DNA from: Comamonadaceae bacterium
GTDB lineage: Bacteria; Pseudomonadota; Gammaproteobacteria; Burkholderiales; Burkholderiaceae_C
Length of the DNA stretch: 39,413 bases
NCBI GenBank assembly: GCA_947372745.1
Contig: CANBUY010000021.1
Location: 1 to 39,413 of the forward strand
Direction: 5' to 3'
Shown piece after piece: positions 25,963-34,007 of the stretch (within the stretch, counting starts at the first letter, position 1; each line of letters begins with the position of its first letter). The position numbers were made by a program, and so were the translations under genes. The notes beneath the pieces were generated by a model. The model was not told the origin of the DNA, did not search any database, and saw only the letters and a list, made by a program, of their open reading frames with translations.

Positions 25963-27705
25963 TCAAGCGCGTGCGGTCAGGATGTCTGCCATGCGCTCGC
26001 CAATCAGCGCGCAAGACGCCATAGTGGCCACGCCAGCAATGCGCGGCATGATGGAACTGTCAGCAATGCGCAGCCCCTGCACGCCATTCACGCGCAGCTT
26101 GGCATCCACCACCGCTTCAGCGTCCTTGCCCATGCGGCAAGTACCGGCTTGGTGGAAATAGGTGGTGGCGCCATTGCGTACAAAGTCTTCCATGGCCTTG
26201 CCGGTCAATTTCTTGCCAGGTGCCACCTCACGTTTGACAAAGTCCTTCATGGCTGAAGAGTTCCCAATTTCGCGGCATACCTCGATACCAAAGGCGAGTG
26301 CCTTGACATCATCGGGATGACTCATGAAGCGGGCATCGACCACCGGCCTGTCCGCCACATTGGCAGAGCGCAGGCGAATCTCGCCACGGCTCTTGGGGGC
26401 GATCAAGCCCGCGCACAGCGCCCAGCTGGTGCCGGGCGGTGCGTATTCCTTGCCCACCACATCGCTGGCATAGGGCAGCTCAATTTGAACCAGATTGACG
26501 TCAGGCGAAGCCAGCGACGCCTGGCTCTTGAGAAAGCCCGCTGCGTTGGCGGCACTGTTGCGATGGGGAATGTGCTCCTTGGGCTCCCAGATGCAGCCGC
26601 CGTGAAGGATGTGGTCCTGAAAATTGCGCCCGACTTCCTTGGCATTCACCACTGTTTTGATGCCATGCTGGCGCAGCTGAGCCTCATCACCAATGCCACT
26701 GAGCATCAACAACTTGGGCGTATTGATGCCCCCCGCGCTGACAATGACCTCGGTGTTGGCGCTGATTTTCCGGACACCAGCGGCTGTTGCAATCTCAACA
26801 CCCGTGACCTTGGTGCCCGACAAGGTCAGGCGGTCCACATGGGTGTTGACCAAAACAGTGACGTTGGAGCGCGACAGAACGGGGTAGAGGTACGAACGGG
26901 CCATGCTTTGGCGGCGACCATCGCGGATGATTTGGTTCATCAACGCAAAGCCAATGCCGCTTTCCTCGCGCGCACCATTTTGGTCGGGCAGCACGGGGTA
27001 GCCCAGCGCACGACAAGCCTCCAACATAGCGGGGGCAGCAGGATGCGGGTTGTGCGCTGGCTGGCACCAGACCGGGCCGTTCTTGCCACGGTAGCGAGCG
27101 TCTGGCGCACCTTGCCAGTTTTCCATGCGGCGATAAATCTCCAGCCCTGACTCGTAACCCCAAGCGCGGTCACCGCTGGCTTCGGCCCAGAATTCCAGGT
27201 CAGCCTTGAAGGGACGTGCCCAGATGGTGGCATTGATACTGCTGCCGCCCCCCACCACCCGGCCCATGTGCTCGGGTATGGCGCGGTTGTTGGTGCTGGG
27301 TGAAGCCAGGGCGACATCCTTCCAATCCCGCACGGAGCCCAGGTTGGTAAACCAGACGCTGGGGTCCATCACCGAGGGCGCCACATCCCAGTCGCCCGCC
27401 TCAATCATAAGAATAGAGGCGTCCTTGCGGGTGGCCAACCTGCCGACCAAGGCGGAGGCGGCCGAACCGGTGCCCACAACGATGTAGTCGTAAGCGCCTT
27501 GCACTTTGGCACTGCGTTCATTCTGGTTGGCACGGATAGCGTCAAGCTCATCCGCCAGAGCGCTCAGCCCTGCGGTGGCAAAACCTGCTGCGGTGGCGGT
27601 GCGCATAAATCCGCGGCGGCTCATGCGGTCAGCGATCAGTGCCCGTTCAAGATGCTCCAGCAAGCTATCGGGGGGCGCATTCGGCGTTTTTGAATCAATA
27701 GTCAT
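25963..27705 (-). CDS. GMC-family FAD-dependent alcohol oxidoreductase with Tat-like leader
   Basis: 580 residues from the ATG at 27705; a TTG 51 bases upstream would lengthen it. A twin-arginine motif SRRGFM with a hydrophobic alanine-rich stretch (TATAAGFATAGLSAL) follows an unusually long polar start of about 28 residues, so export by Tat is possible. FAD binding: YIVVGTGSAASALVGRLA. GMC signatures: GRVVGGGSSINATIWARP and SAGGINTPKLLMLSG. The catalytic His is in YFHQAGTCRMG. Relatives oxidise choline, aryl or alkyl alcohols. The aldehyde dehydrogenase gene downstream suggests an aryl alcohol such as salicyl alcohol, which is an inference. Confidence 0.87.
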   Translation of the reverse strand: MTIDSKTPNAPPDSLLEHLERALIADRMSRRGFMRTATAAGFATAGLSALADELDAIRANQNERSAKVQGAYDYIVVGTGSAASALVGRLATRKDASILMIEAGDWDVAPSVMDPSVWFTNLGSVRDWKDVALASPSTNNRAIPEHMGRVVGGGSSINATIWARPFKADLEFWAEASGDRAWGYESGLEIYRRMENWQGAPDARYRGKNGPVWCQPAHNPHPAAPAMLEACRALGYPVLPDQNGAREESGIGFALMNQIIRDGRRQSMARSYLYPVLSRSNVTVLVNTHVDRLTLSGTKVTGVEIATAAGVRKISANTEVIVSAGGINTPKLLMLSGIGDEAQLRQHGIKTVVNAKEVGRNFQDHILHGGCIWEPKEHIPHRNSAANAAGFLKSQASLASPDVNLVQIELPYASDVVGKEYAPPGTSWALCAGLIAPKSRGEIRLRSANVADRPVVDARFMSHPDDVKALAFGIEVCREIGNSSAMKDFVKREVAPGKKLTGKAMEDFVRNGATTYFHQAGTCRMGKDAEAVVDAKLRVNGVQGLRIADSSIMPRIAGVATMASCALIGERMADILTARA

Positions 27706-27733
27706 AGTGATGCAGTTTGAAGTAGTGGTGATT

Positions 27734-27784
27734 AAAAAAGGAGTCTCCAGCGGCAAACGCCAAGCGCGAAAATTTCGCCGCTGG
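27734..27784 (-). terminator. Leader hairpin with T-run upstream of the GMC gene (possible attenuator)
   Basis: On the minus strand CCAGCGGC (27784-27777) pairs with GCCGCTGG (27754-27747), with a 22-base loop, followed seven bases later by six T (27739-27734). It lies between the candidate operators and the GMC start codon (29 bases further on). It may end read-through from the regulator gene, or act as a conditional leader. Confidence 0.45.
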
Positions 27785-27820
27785 TGACAAACTTTAAGTA
27801 ATTACGTCTGCATCAAATAC

Positions 27821-27836
27821 ATCGGGATTTCCCTAA
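27821..27836 (-). promoter_or_regulatory. TTAGGGAAA-CCCGAT motif, copy 1 (upstream of GMC gene)
   Basis: On the minus strand the site reads TTAGGGAAATCCCGAT. A near-identical word occurs at 34579-34595 with the same orientation relative to the minus-strand gene it precedes. The core GGGAAATCCC is nearly palindromic. Confidence 0.5.
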
Positions 27837-27843
27837 GATGTAG

Positions 27844-27862
27844 TTGTTCCGTATCGGAACAA
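27844..27862. promoter_or_regulatory. Perfect palindrome TTGTTCCG-TAT-CGGAACAA, candidate operator
   Basis: Eight-base arms at 27844-27851 and 27855-27862 with a three-base spacer, between the AcoR-like regulator stop and the GMC start, eight bases upstream of motif copy 1. A site of this shape suits a dimeric regulator with a Fis-type or TetR-like HTH; the neighbouring AcoR-like protein is the obvious candidate. Confidence 0.6.
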
Positions 27863-27913
27863 TAAAAACCAAAAGAAAACCAAGAACAGGCCTCAAGACC
27901 TGAAGAAAAATGC

Positions 27914-29113
27914 CTACATGCCTTTGGAACGGCGATAGATCAGGCCACGAGAGACCTTGAGCTTGCGTGATGCTGCAGAGACGTTGCCGCAGCATTCCTT
28001 GAGCGTCTTGGCGATCAAATCCTCGTCTGCATCCCGAAGACTTACAGGCTCAACTTGGTTGACGGTCGGAGCGACTGAATCGAAATCCATTAGACGCTCA
28101 CGGGATAGAGAAGCATCCTGGTTTACGTCATTCGAAAGAGCCTCTTGCGCAGGTCGTCCATGAGCGAATAGGTGGTGATGCCCATCACGTGCCTTGAGCT
28201 CGCACCGCACATGCACCTGCAATCCGTTAGACAAGCGCAATAACACATAGCTGAGGCCACATATCGAAGCGAGCGCAGAAAAGGTGCATTGGAAATCATT
28301 TTCAATTTTTCGGTGTCCAGACTGCACACCATCCTCAGGCAACCCCAATAGTCTGGAGGCGGCAGCATTTCGCCAAACAATTTTGCCTTCCATATCCACC
28401 CCCATCAGGCCGACCATGGGGGTATCGAGCATGGCAGGTGAAATCTGGAAACGGACAATGAGGTGCTCGTTGGATTGCGACACCAGTAAACGGTTTTCGA
28501 TGGACGAGGCGTAAAGACCCACAACCGTTGCTGAATCAAAATTAAAGGGGAGGCCTTCGCTCGACATGTCCAAAACACCCGCTAAGTTGCCATGAATATC
28601 TCGAATGGGGGCTGCCGCACAATGCATGAAGTTGACACTCTCAAAGTAGTGCTCAGCACCCGATACACAGACCTGTTTACCCGTCCGCGCCACAATGCCA
28701 GGAGCGGTAGTGCCTAGGGCTTCTTCAGTGAAATTTACACCTACGCGGTGCGCCACGGGTGTAATTTTTTCATGTACACGATCGGTACGGGTGGCGCCAA
28801 TCAATACACCACTTGGATCGGTCAACATCGCACTGCAATTGGTTGCACCCAGAACTGCGTGGAGCTCGTTGGCCTCAGCCAACCATGCTTCATGTAACAA
28901 GCGGTTTTTTTGCAGCGCGAGCTGCGCCCTGCTGACGGATACCGGCTGAAACTCCAAGCGGCTGCGCGGGTCTAGTTTCAGCCTAACACATCTTGACCAG
29001 GACTGGAAAACGGCCTCACTCACAATCCCGGAAGGAAGCTCACCGCTCTCAAAAAACTTTTCCCGAGCAAGTGCAACTCGATCGGCTTGGGTCGTGAAAA
29101 AGATAGATTGCAT
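27914..29113 (-). CDS. AcoR-like transcriptional regulator lacking the AAA+ domain
   Basis: 399 residues. Order: an N-terminal helical part with SWSRCVRLKLDP; a GAF-type sensor domain (about 80-210; GVNFTEEALGTTAPGIVARTGKQVCVSGAEHYF, the AcoR/DhaR pattern); a PAS-like region (about 225-310); and a Fis-type HTH at the end (DLIAKTLKECCGNVSAASRKLKVSRGLIYRRSKGM). Full AcoR-type activators are about 600-670 residues because they carry a sigma54-contacting AAA+ module with GAFTGA and Walker motifs; none of that is present here. It should therefore bind DNA and sense a small molecule without activating sigma54 polymerase. It follows the SDR gene by 40 bases. Confidence 0.82.
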   Translation of the reverse strand: MQSIFFTTQADRVALAREKFFESGELPSGIVSEAVFQSWSRCVRLKLDPRSRLEFQPVSVSRAQLALQKNRLLHEAWLAEANELHAVLGATNCSAMLTDPSGVLIGATRTDRVHEKITPVAHRVGVNFTEEALGTTAPGIVARTGKQVCVSGAEHYFESVNFMHCAAAPIRDIHGNLAGVLDMSSEGLPFNFDSATVVGLYASSIENRLLVSQSNEHLIVRFQISPAMLDTPMVGLMGVDMEGKIVWRNAAASRLLGLPEDGVQSGHRKIENDFQCTFSALASICGLSYVLLRLSNGLQVHVRCELKARDGHHHLFAHGRPAQEALSNDVNQDASLSRERLMDFDSVAPTVNQVEPVSLRDADEDLIAKTLKECCGNVSAASRKLKVSRGLIYRRSKGM

Positions 29114-29153
29114 GGCCGGTCCTATTTAAGAATCGATGTGCCATCGAAGGCAT

Positions 29154-29924
29154 TTAATGAATGTGTGTTCCACCATTCACATCAATCGTGGCGCCTGTCA
29201 CGAAACCGGAAAGCTCAGAGGCAAGAAACAGACATGCGCCGGCCATTTCACGGGTAGTTCCCGTGCGCTTCAAAGGAATTGCATCAATGATGCCACGCAG
29301 GCGATCTTCTGACAAACCGTCAAGCATCGGGGTCTCTATCATTGCCGGACAAATGGCATTTGCACGAATACCAAGCGAACCAAACTCTCGCGCAATACTT
29401 TTAGTCAAACTCAACATTCCGCCCTTGGAGGCAGCATAGTGTGAACCACCAACTAGCCCACCTCCGCGCTGCGCTGCCAGTGAGGCCACATTAACGATGG
29501 CGCCAGAGCGGTTTTCCTTAAAAACTTTGAGTACGCTTTGGCATAAGAAAAAAGCACCCTTGAGGTTGATATCGAACATGTGATCAAGTTCTTTTTCAGT
29601 GATTTCAAGGATTGGCTGCGAGCGGACGATACCTGCAGAATTAACCAAGCAGTCGATCGTGCCATGCAAGGCCAGAACTTGACCAACCATTTCATCACAA
29701 GCCTCTGGCTTGCTGATATCACAACGTAGTCCATGAACAGAAACCGGCCCTGTCACTCGAGCTTCAATGGCTGATTTCACCTCATGAAGAACCTCATCGT
29801 TCATCATCACATCGACAACGACAACCTTTGCACCATGTTCCACAAATAACTCTGCTGTGGCGTATCCAATGCTTCGGAGTGACGCGGCACCCACGATGAC
29901 ACAAATCTTATCCTTAAGCAACAT
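29154..29924 (-). CDS. SDR-family oxidoreductase (FabG-like)
   Basis: 256 residues. The cofactor motif is GAASLRSIGYATAELF (a variant of TGxxxGIG), followed by NSAG, catalytic Ser in NVASLAAQ, the YAASK tetrad and the C-terminal GATIDVNGG. It likely uses NAD(P)(H) to interconvert an alcohol and a ketone, for instance a 3-hydroxyacyl-CoA formed by the hydratase encoded at 34661, though this link is an inference. The start overlaps the end of the upstream epimerase gene by 11 bases. Confidence 0.88.
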   Translation of the reverse strand: MLLKDKICVIVGAASLRSIGYATAELFVEHGAKVVVVDVMMNDEVLHEVKSAIEARVTGPVSVHGLRCDISKPEACDEMVGQVLALHGTIDCLVNSAGIVRSQPILEITEKELDHMFDINLKGAFFLCQSVLKVFKENRSGAIVNVASLAAQRGGGLVGGSHYAASKGGMLSLTKSIAREFGSLGIRANAICPAMIETPMLDGLSEDRLRGIIDAIPLKRTGTTREMAGACLFLASELSGFVTGATIDVNGGTHIH

Positions 29925-30870
29925 AAAGCCCTTTAGTTTTAAACTTGCACATTATTTTTTCAGTTGGCATTTCACCAAGAATCCAATCCACCACTGAATC
30001 GTGGCGGGGTACCCAGCCAAGCTCATTCTTTGCACGTACTGAGCGAACTCGACTATTACTTCCAAAAGAATAGTGCGCTCTTGGAATTCCCCATAGATTG
30101 GCAGCGACATCAGGATTCAACGACTCAACAGCAGGCAGACCTAGTCGTTTTGACAATGCGCTTCCAATTTCTTTAAACGACGCCTCGCCATTTTCAGCAA
30201 AATACAGCGCACCTGCTGGTGCTTTTTCTAGGCATAGCATATACAAATTAACCACATCATCAATGTGCACGTTCGACCACACGTTAAGTCCAGCGCCAAC
30301 AATTTGAACGCGACCTTGCTGCCTGGCATTGCTCGCAAGAAACGGAACTTGTACGCTGTTCGGGTTTAAGCCTTCTCCTTGTCCATAAATGAGACTTGGA
30401 CAAATGACTATTGAACGAATACCCATTGCCGAAGCAGAAAGAACTTTCAAATCGATATTTCGACGTGCTAGCTTTAACTCTGACACAACAATTGGGGTGT
30501 ATTCATCAAAAATCGTGCCTGACTGATGACTTCCCCGCGCATCGTCCCCCACAATGCTTGAACCACTTGTATGTAAGAGCGGCTTGGAAGTTCCGGACAG
30601 CCCTTTGATCAAAGCCTGTACAGATTCAGCGTGATCTGCACTGGCGGCATTAATGACACCATCTGATTTCCGCGCCTCGAGCTCCAATAAGTCTGAATCC
30701 GACAGTTCACCAAGAACCGGCTCAATTCCATGGGCAACAAGCCAGTCGGCATTTACTTCATTTCGAATGAGTCCCCTTACGTGGACGCCACTTTTAACCA
30801 GCCGTACTGCGATGGAACCACCTATGTACCCGGTGGCTCCAGTGATGAAAATATTTTTTGGAAATGCCAT
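29914..30870 (-). CDS. NAD-dependent epimerase/dehydratase family protein
   Basis: 318 residues from the ATG at 30870; a GTG directly before it (30873) is an alternative. Extended SDR fold: ITGATGYIGGSIAVRL at the start, then HTSGSSIVG, and NVHIDDVVNLYMLCLE. The usual Y-x3-K catalytic pair is not evident at the expected place, where EYTPIVVSELKLARRN and ICPSLIYGQGEG are seen. The class includes sugar epimerases, ketone/aldehyde reductases and lignin-type reductases. Tightly coupled with the TRAP permease gene upstream (TGATG) and the SDR gene downstream. Confidence 0.8.
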   Translation of the reverse strand: MAFPKNIFITGATGYIGGSIAVRLVKSGVHVRGLIRNEVNADWLVAHGIEPVLGELSDSDLLELEARKSDGVINAASADHAESVQALIKGLSGTSKPLLHTSGSSIVGDDARGSHQSGTIFDEYTPIVVSELKLARRNIDLKVLSASAMGIRSIVICPSLIYGQGEGLNPNSVQVPFLASNARQQGRVQIVGAGLNVWSNVHIDDVVNLYMLCLEKAPAGALYFAENGEASFKEIGSALSKRLGLPAVESLNPDVAANLWGIPRAHYSFGSNSRVRSVRAKNELGWVPRHDSVVDWILGEMPTEKIMCKFKTKGLYVA

Positions 30871-32765
30871 CACTGGCCAAATCCAACGGATAAGCCAGGC
30901 ACTGCGGCAACAATGAGCGTTCCAATGATGAGGGCAACGATATAGCCCACAATGGGTCGCATGCCACGACTTGGACTGACCCCGCTAATGGCACAAGCTG
31001 CGTAGTAGCCAACACCGAAGGGGGGAGCAAATAGTCCAATACCCATAGAGAGCACAACGACCATAGAGTAATGAACATCATTGATCCCGAACTGTTTGGC
31101 GATGGGAAAGAGTAAAGGACCAAACACCACAATAGCGGGAATCCCTTCCAGTACGCTACCCAGAATAATGAATGCCAAGATGGAGACAGCAAGGAAACCG
31201 CCTGCGCCCCCAGGTAACTGAGTCATCGCTTGTGCAAGTTGGCGAGAAAAACCGGATTGCGTCAATGCCCATGCCATACCTGTCGCGGTGCCAATAATCA
31301 ACAGAATAGATCCTGATAGTGACGCGGTGTCGACCAATGCGGGCCAAAGCTTCTTGTAATCTAATTGGCGATAAATAAAGACACCAGAGAGGATGGCGTA
31401 TGCAATGCCTATCGTCGACACTTCAGTTGCTGTCGCTACCCCTTCGACCACTGCCGCACGAATAATGAATGGCAATGCCAGTGCTGGACTGGCGATGAGA
31501 AGCGCTCTTCCAATTTCACGCCACGTTGCGCGTCGAACGCCCGTCATGTCCACTTTGCGATTGCGCAACCAGACAACAAAACAGAGCAGCACCGCCAAAA
31601 CCAACGCAGGCACTAAACCGCCAGAAAAAAGTGCGGCAATTGAAATTCCTGTCACAGATCCAATCGTGATTAAAACGATGCTGGGCGGAATGGTTTCCGT
31701 CTGCGCGCCTGTGGCCGCAAGCAACGCAACCATCTCACCTTCATCAACACCACGCTTGCGCATTTCAGGAAATAGCACCGGTGCGATAGCCGCCATGTCT
31801 GCGGCCTTTGATCCAGAAATACCAGAGACAAGATACATACCACCGACCATCACGTAGGAGAGTCCACCGCGTACATGGCCTAGAAGCGAAGCAAGAAATT
31901 GGACCATGGCTTTAGCCATGCCACTGAGCTCAAGAACGACGCCAAGAAAAACAAACAGCGGAACCGACAGGAGCACCAGATGGGACATTCCCTCATCCAT
32001 CCGACCCACGATGACAGTTGTCGGCTTACCCGTCGTCAAGGCAATATAGCCAAACGTTGCCAATCCAAAAGCAAAGGCAATAGGGATGCCGGTGAGCACG
32101 AGTGTCGCCACAATCACAACAAAAAATATGAATAAATTGATATTTCCAAGAGTCTGAAAAATTGGGGTCATCAAATAAAGTGCAACAACAGCGAATGCAG
32201 AGACAGCCAATGCAGACACCAAACGCTTCCAGTTCGAAACTTCCGCAAGTTTGAGGGCAGCGGCAACGCCCATCAACAGAATGCCGCAAGGCAGGGCTGC
32301 GGCACGCCAGGCATTGGAAATTTCTAGCGATGGTGAAGTGACGATAGCCTCATCTATCGCAAATTCAAATGATGGATAACCAATTAAGACTAAGAATGTT
32401 GCGGCTGCTACAACGCCTAATAGGTCCATGAATGCACGCTTTTCTGGCGAAGCCTTATCGACCAGCGCAGTCATGCGCATGTGCGCTGAACGACGAAATG
32501 CAATGACCGATCCCAGCATGGCAAGCCATAAAAACATAATCGCCGCAAGTTCATCAGACCAAGTCAGCGGCCGATGGATCACGTATCGACTAACGACACC
32601 CCCGAATAGAACCAAAATTTCAAGCAATACCAAAATTGCAGCGGGCACTTCAGTAACGAACCCAAGAATCCGATCAACTTTTGCGACAGTCCGAAACCAA
32701 GCGGTATCTGGCAGCCCGTTCGTTTTAATTCCGGATGAATTTTGTGTGTGAGATGACGAGTCCAA
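30870..32765 (-). CDS. TRAP transporter fused small and large membrane subunits (DctQM)
   Basis: About 631 residues. The N-terminal part (to about 190) is a DctQ-type four-helix unit (VPAAILVLLEILVLFGGVVSRYV, TWSDELAAIMFLWLAMLG). The rest is a DctM-type permease with many spans and family blocks (GIPIAFAFGLATFGY, SGISGSKAADMAAIAPVLFPEM, ETIPPSIVLITIGS, FGPLLFPIAKQFGINDVHY). It imports an organic acid with the DctP protein using the sodium or proton gradient. The start is unsure: TTG at 32765 has GGAG eight bases before it and was chosen; TTG at 32807 adds 14 residues but lacks such a site. Both are unusual. Confidence 0.88.
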   Translation of the reverse strand: MDSSSHTQNSSGIKTNGLPDTAWFRTVAKVDRILGFVTEVPAAILVLLEILVLFGGVVSRYVIHRPLTWSDELAAIMFLWLAMLGSVIAFRRSAHMRMTALVDKASPEKRAFMDLLGVVAAATFLVLIGYPSFEFAIDEAIVTSPSLEISNAWRAAALPCGILLMGVAAALKLAEVSNWKRLVSALAVSAFAVVALYLMTPIFQTLGNINLFIFFVVIVATLVLTGIPIAFAFGLATFGYIALTTGKPTTVIVGRMDEGMSHLVLLSVPLFVFLGVVLELSGMAKAMVQFLASLLGHVRGGLSYVMVGGMYLVSGISGSKAADMAAIAPVLFPEMRKRGVDEGEMVALLAATGAQTETIPPSIVLITIGSVTGISIAALFSGGLVPALVLAVLLCFVVWLRNRKVDMTGVRRATWREIGRALLIASPALALPFIIRAAVVEGVATATEVSTIGIAYAILSGVFIYRQLDYKKLWPALVDTASLSGSILLIIGTATGMAWALTQSGFSRQLAQAMTQLPGGAGGFLAVSILAFIILGSVLEGIPAIVVFGPLLFPIAKQFGINDVHYSMVVVLSMGIGLFAPPFGVGYYAACAISGVSPSRGMRPIVGYIVALIIGTLIVAAVPGLSVGFGQ

Positions 32766-32877
32766 AGGGGCGTCTCCAAATAATTGATTGGAACCTGTAC
32801 GATTCAAGAAGGGGCATCAACTGACCGCCGAATATTTTTAGTATTCGAACCTAAATTTGAAATTTAAAGACGGCCTG

Positions 32878-32909
32878 AATGGAGTCAGTCCAAATGGACC
32901 GACTCCATT
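32878..32909. terminator. Strong hairpin between dctP and dctQM genes
   Basis: Arms AATGGAGTC (32878-32886) and GACTCCATT (32901-32909) continue, after one mismatch, into GTCC/GGAC, with loop AAAT. No T-run follows, so it looks more like an mRNA-stabilising or processing hairpin behind dctP than a full terminator. A second inverted repeat, CGAATA/TATTCG, lies at 32829-32847. Confidence 0.6.
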
Positions 32910-32920
32910 TCATGAACTGG

Positions 32921-33973
32921 CTAGACCAGCTTACCCGTGTACTTTTCAAGCAGGGACCATGTTTCGGGGCCAAACTTCTTCTGCCATTCAGCGTAATAGC
33001 CAGCTTTTTGCAAGGTTTCACGGAATGGTTTCGTCTCAACACGATTGAACTGCATACCCAATCCTTTTAACTTGGTCTCAAGAGTAGCGTTCAAGGTATC
33101 GTGCGCTGTTCGCTGCTTCAATGCATGCGCGTCGAAGATACGAGTTGCCATCGCTCTCAGATCTTCCGGTAAGGCATTCCAGTTCTTTTTATTCCCAACA
33201 AGTGAGAAGTACTCCCACATATGCGAGGTGGTAGAGCAATATTTTTGAACTTCGTAGAGCTTAACTGCATCAATGGTTGGAAGCGCATTCTCTTGTCCAT
33301 CCACCACCTTGGTCTGAAGTGCGGTGTAGAGCTCACCGATTGGCACTGTTGCGGGCGAAGCATCAAAGCCCTTGAACATCGATGTCCACAGTGGCGTTGC
33401 AGGTACACGAATCTTCATTCCAACCAAATCCTTTGGCGTCGAAATTGGCTTGGTCGAATGTGTAATTTGACGGAATCCGTGGTCAAAGACTCGGCCAACT
33501 TGCGTCAGATTAACCTTATCAAATGATGCGCGGATGTGTGCTCCAAGCTCCCCATCCATAGCCTTCCAAACGGTCGCGTAATCAGGAAATGCAAACGCAA
33601 TCGAATTTATAGCCGCTGTTGGCATCAGATTTCCATAAATGGAGCCTGCGGTGCAAATGAAGTCAATAGCGCCTGATCGGACTTGAGAAAGCGTATCCGT
33701 GTCACTACCCAACTGACCACTGGGATAGACCTCTACATTCAGGCGACCGTTTGATTCCTTCAAGATTTCTGCACAGGCAGCTTTCAGTGCAATTGGTGTT
33801 GGATGACTTTCAGGCAACGTAATTGCAATTTTAAAATTGAATTTTGCAGCACCTTGCGCAAGCAGCATGCCTGGAATCAAGCTTGTTACAGCCACGCCAG
33901 CTATACGCTTCAATGCAGTTCTACGACCGCTCTGATTTTCGCTAACTACGTTTGTTTTATTTATCAAAATCAT
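32921..33973 (-). CDS. TRAP transporter substrate-binding protein (DctP family)
   Basis: 350 residues from the ATG at 33973, preceded by AGGAGA at good spacing; the frame is open further up, through the VOC gene region. The N-terminus has GRRTALKRIAGVAVTSLIPGMLLAQGA, a twin-arginine or Sec leader. The mature part follows the DctP pattern: ALPESHP-like start (ITLPESHPTPIALKAACAEI), YPSGQLGSD, and RVPATPLWTSMFKGFDASPATVPIGELYTALQTKVVDGQENAL. The arginine in KIRVPATP is the usual carboxylate clamp, so a carboxylic acid is the likely cargo. It acts in the periplasm. Confidence 0.92.
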   Translation of the reverse strand: MILINKTNVVSENQSGRRTALKRIAGVAVTSLIPGMLLAQGAAKFNFKIAITLPESHPTPIALKAACAEILKESNGRLNVEVYPSGQLGSDTDTLSQVRSGAIDFICTAGSIYGNLMPTAAINSIAFAFPDYATVWKAMDGELGAHIRASFDKVNLTQVGRVFDHGFRQITHSTKPISTPKDLVGMKIRVPATPLWTSMFKGFDASPATVPIGELYTALQTKVVDGQENALPTIDAVKLYEVQKYCSTTSHMWEYFSLVGNKKNWNALPEDLRAMATRIFDAHALKQRTAHDTLNATLETKLKGLGMQFNRVETKPFRETLQKAGYYAEWQKKFGPETWSLLEKYTGKLV

Positions 33974-34007
33974 GTCTGTCTCCTGTTGATGTAATTTACT
34001 GATTTTT

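Noticed and set aside
26317-27150. 277-codon plus-strand frame antisense to the GMC gene
   Set aside because: It overlaps entirely the FAD oxidoreductase gene, shows no domain pattern and has no ribosome site.
27706-27843. Sigma54 promoter upstream of the GMC gene, expected if the AcoR-like regulator were a normal enhancer-binding protein
   Set aside because: No GG-N10-GC pair with the TGGCAC/TTGC context was found, and the regulator lacks the AAA+ module.
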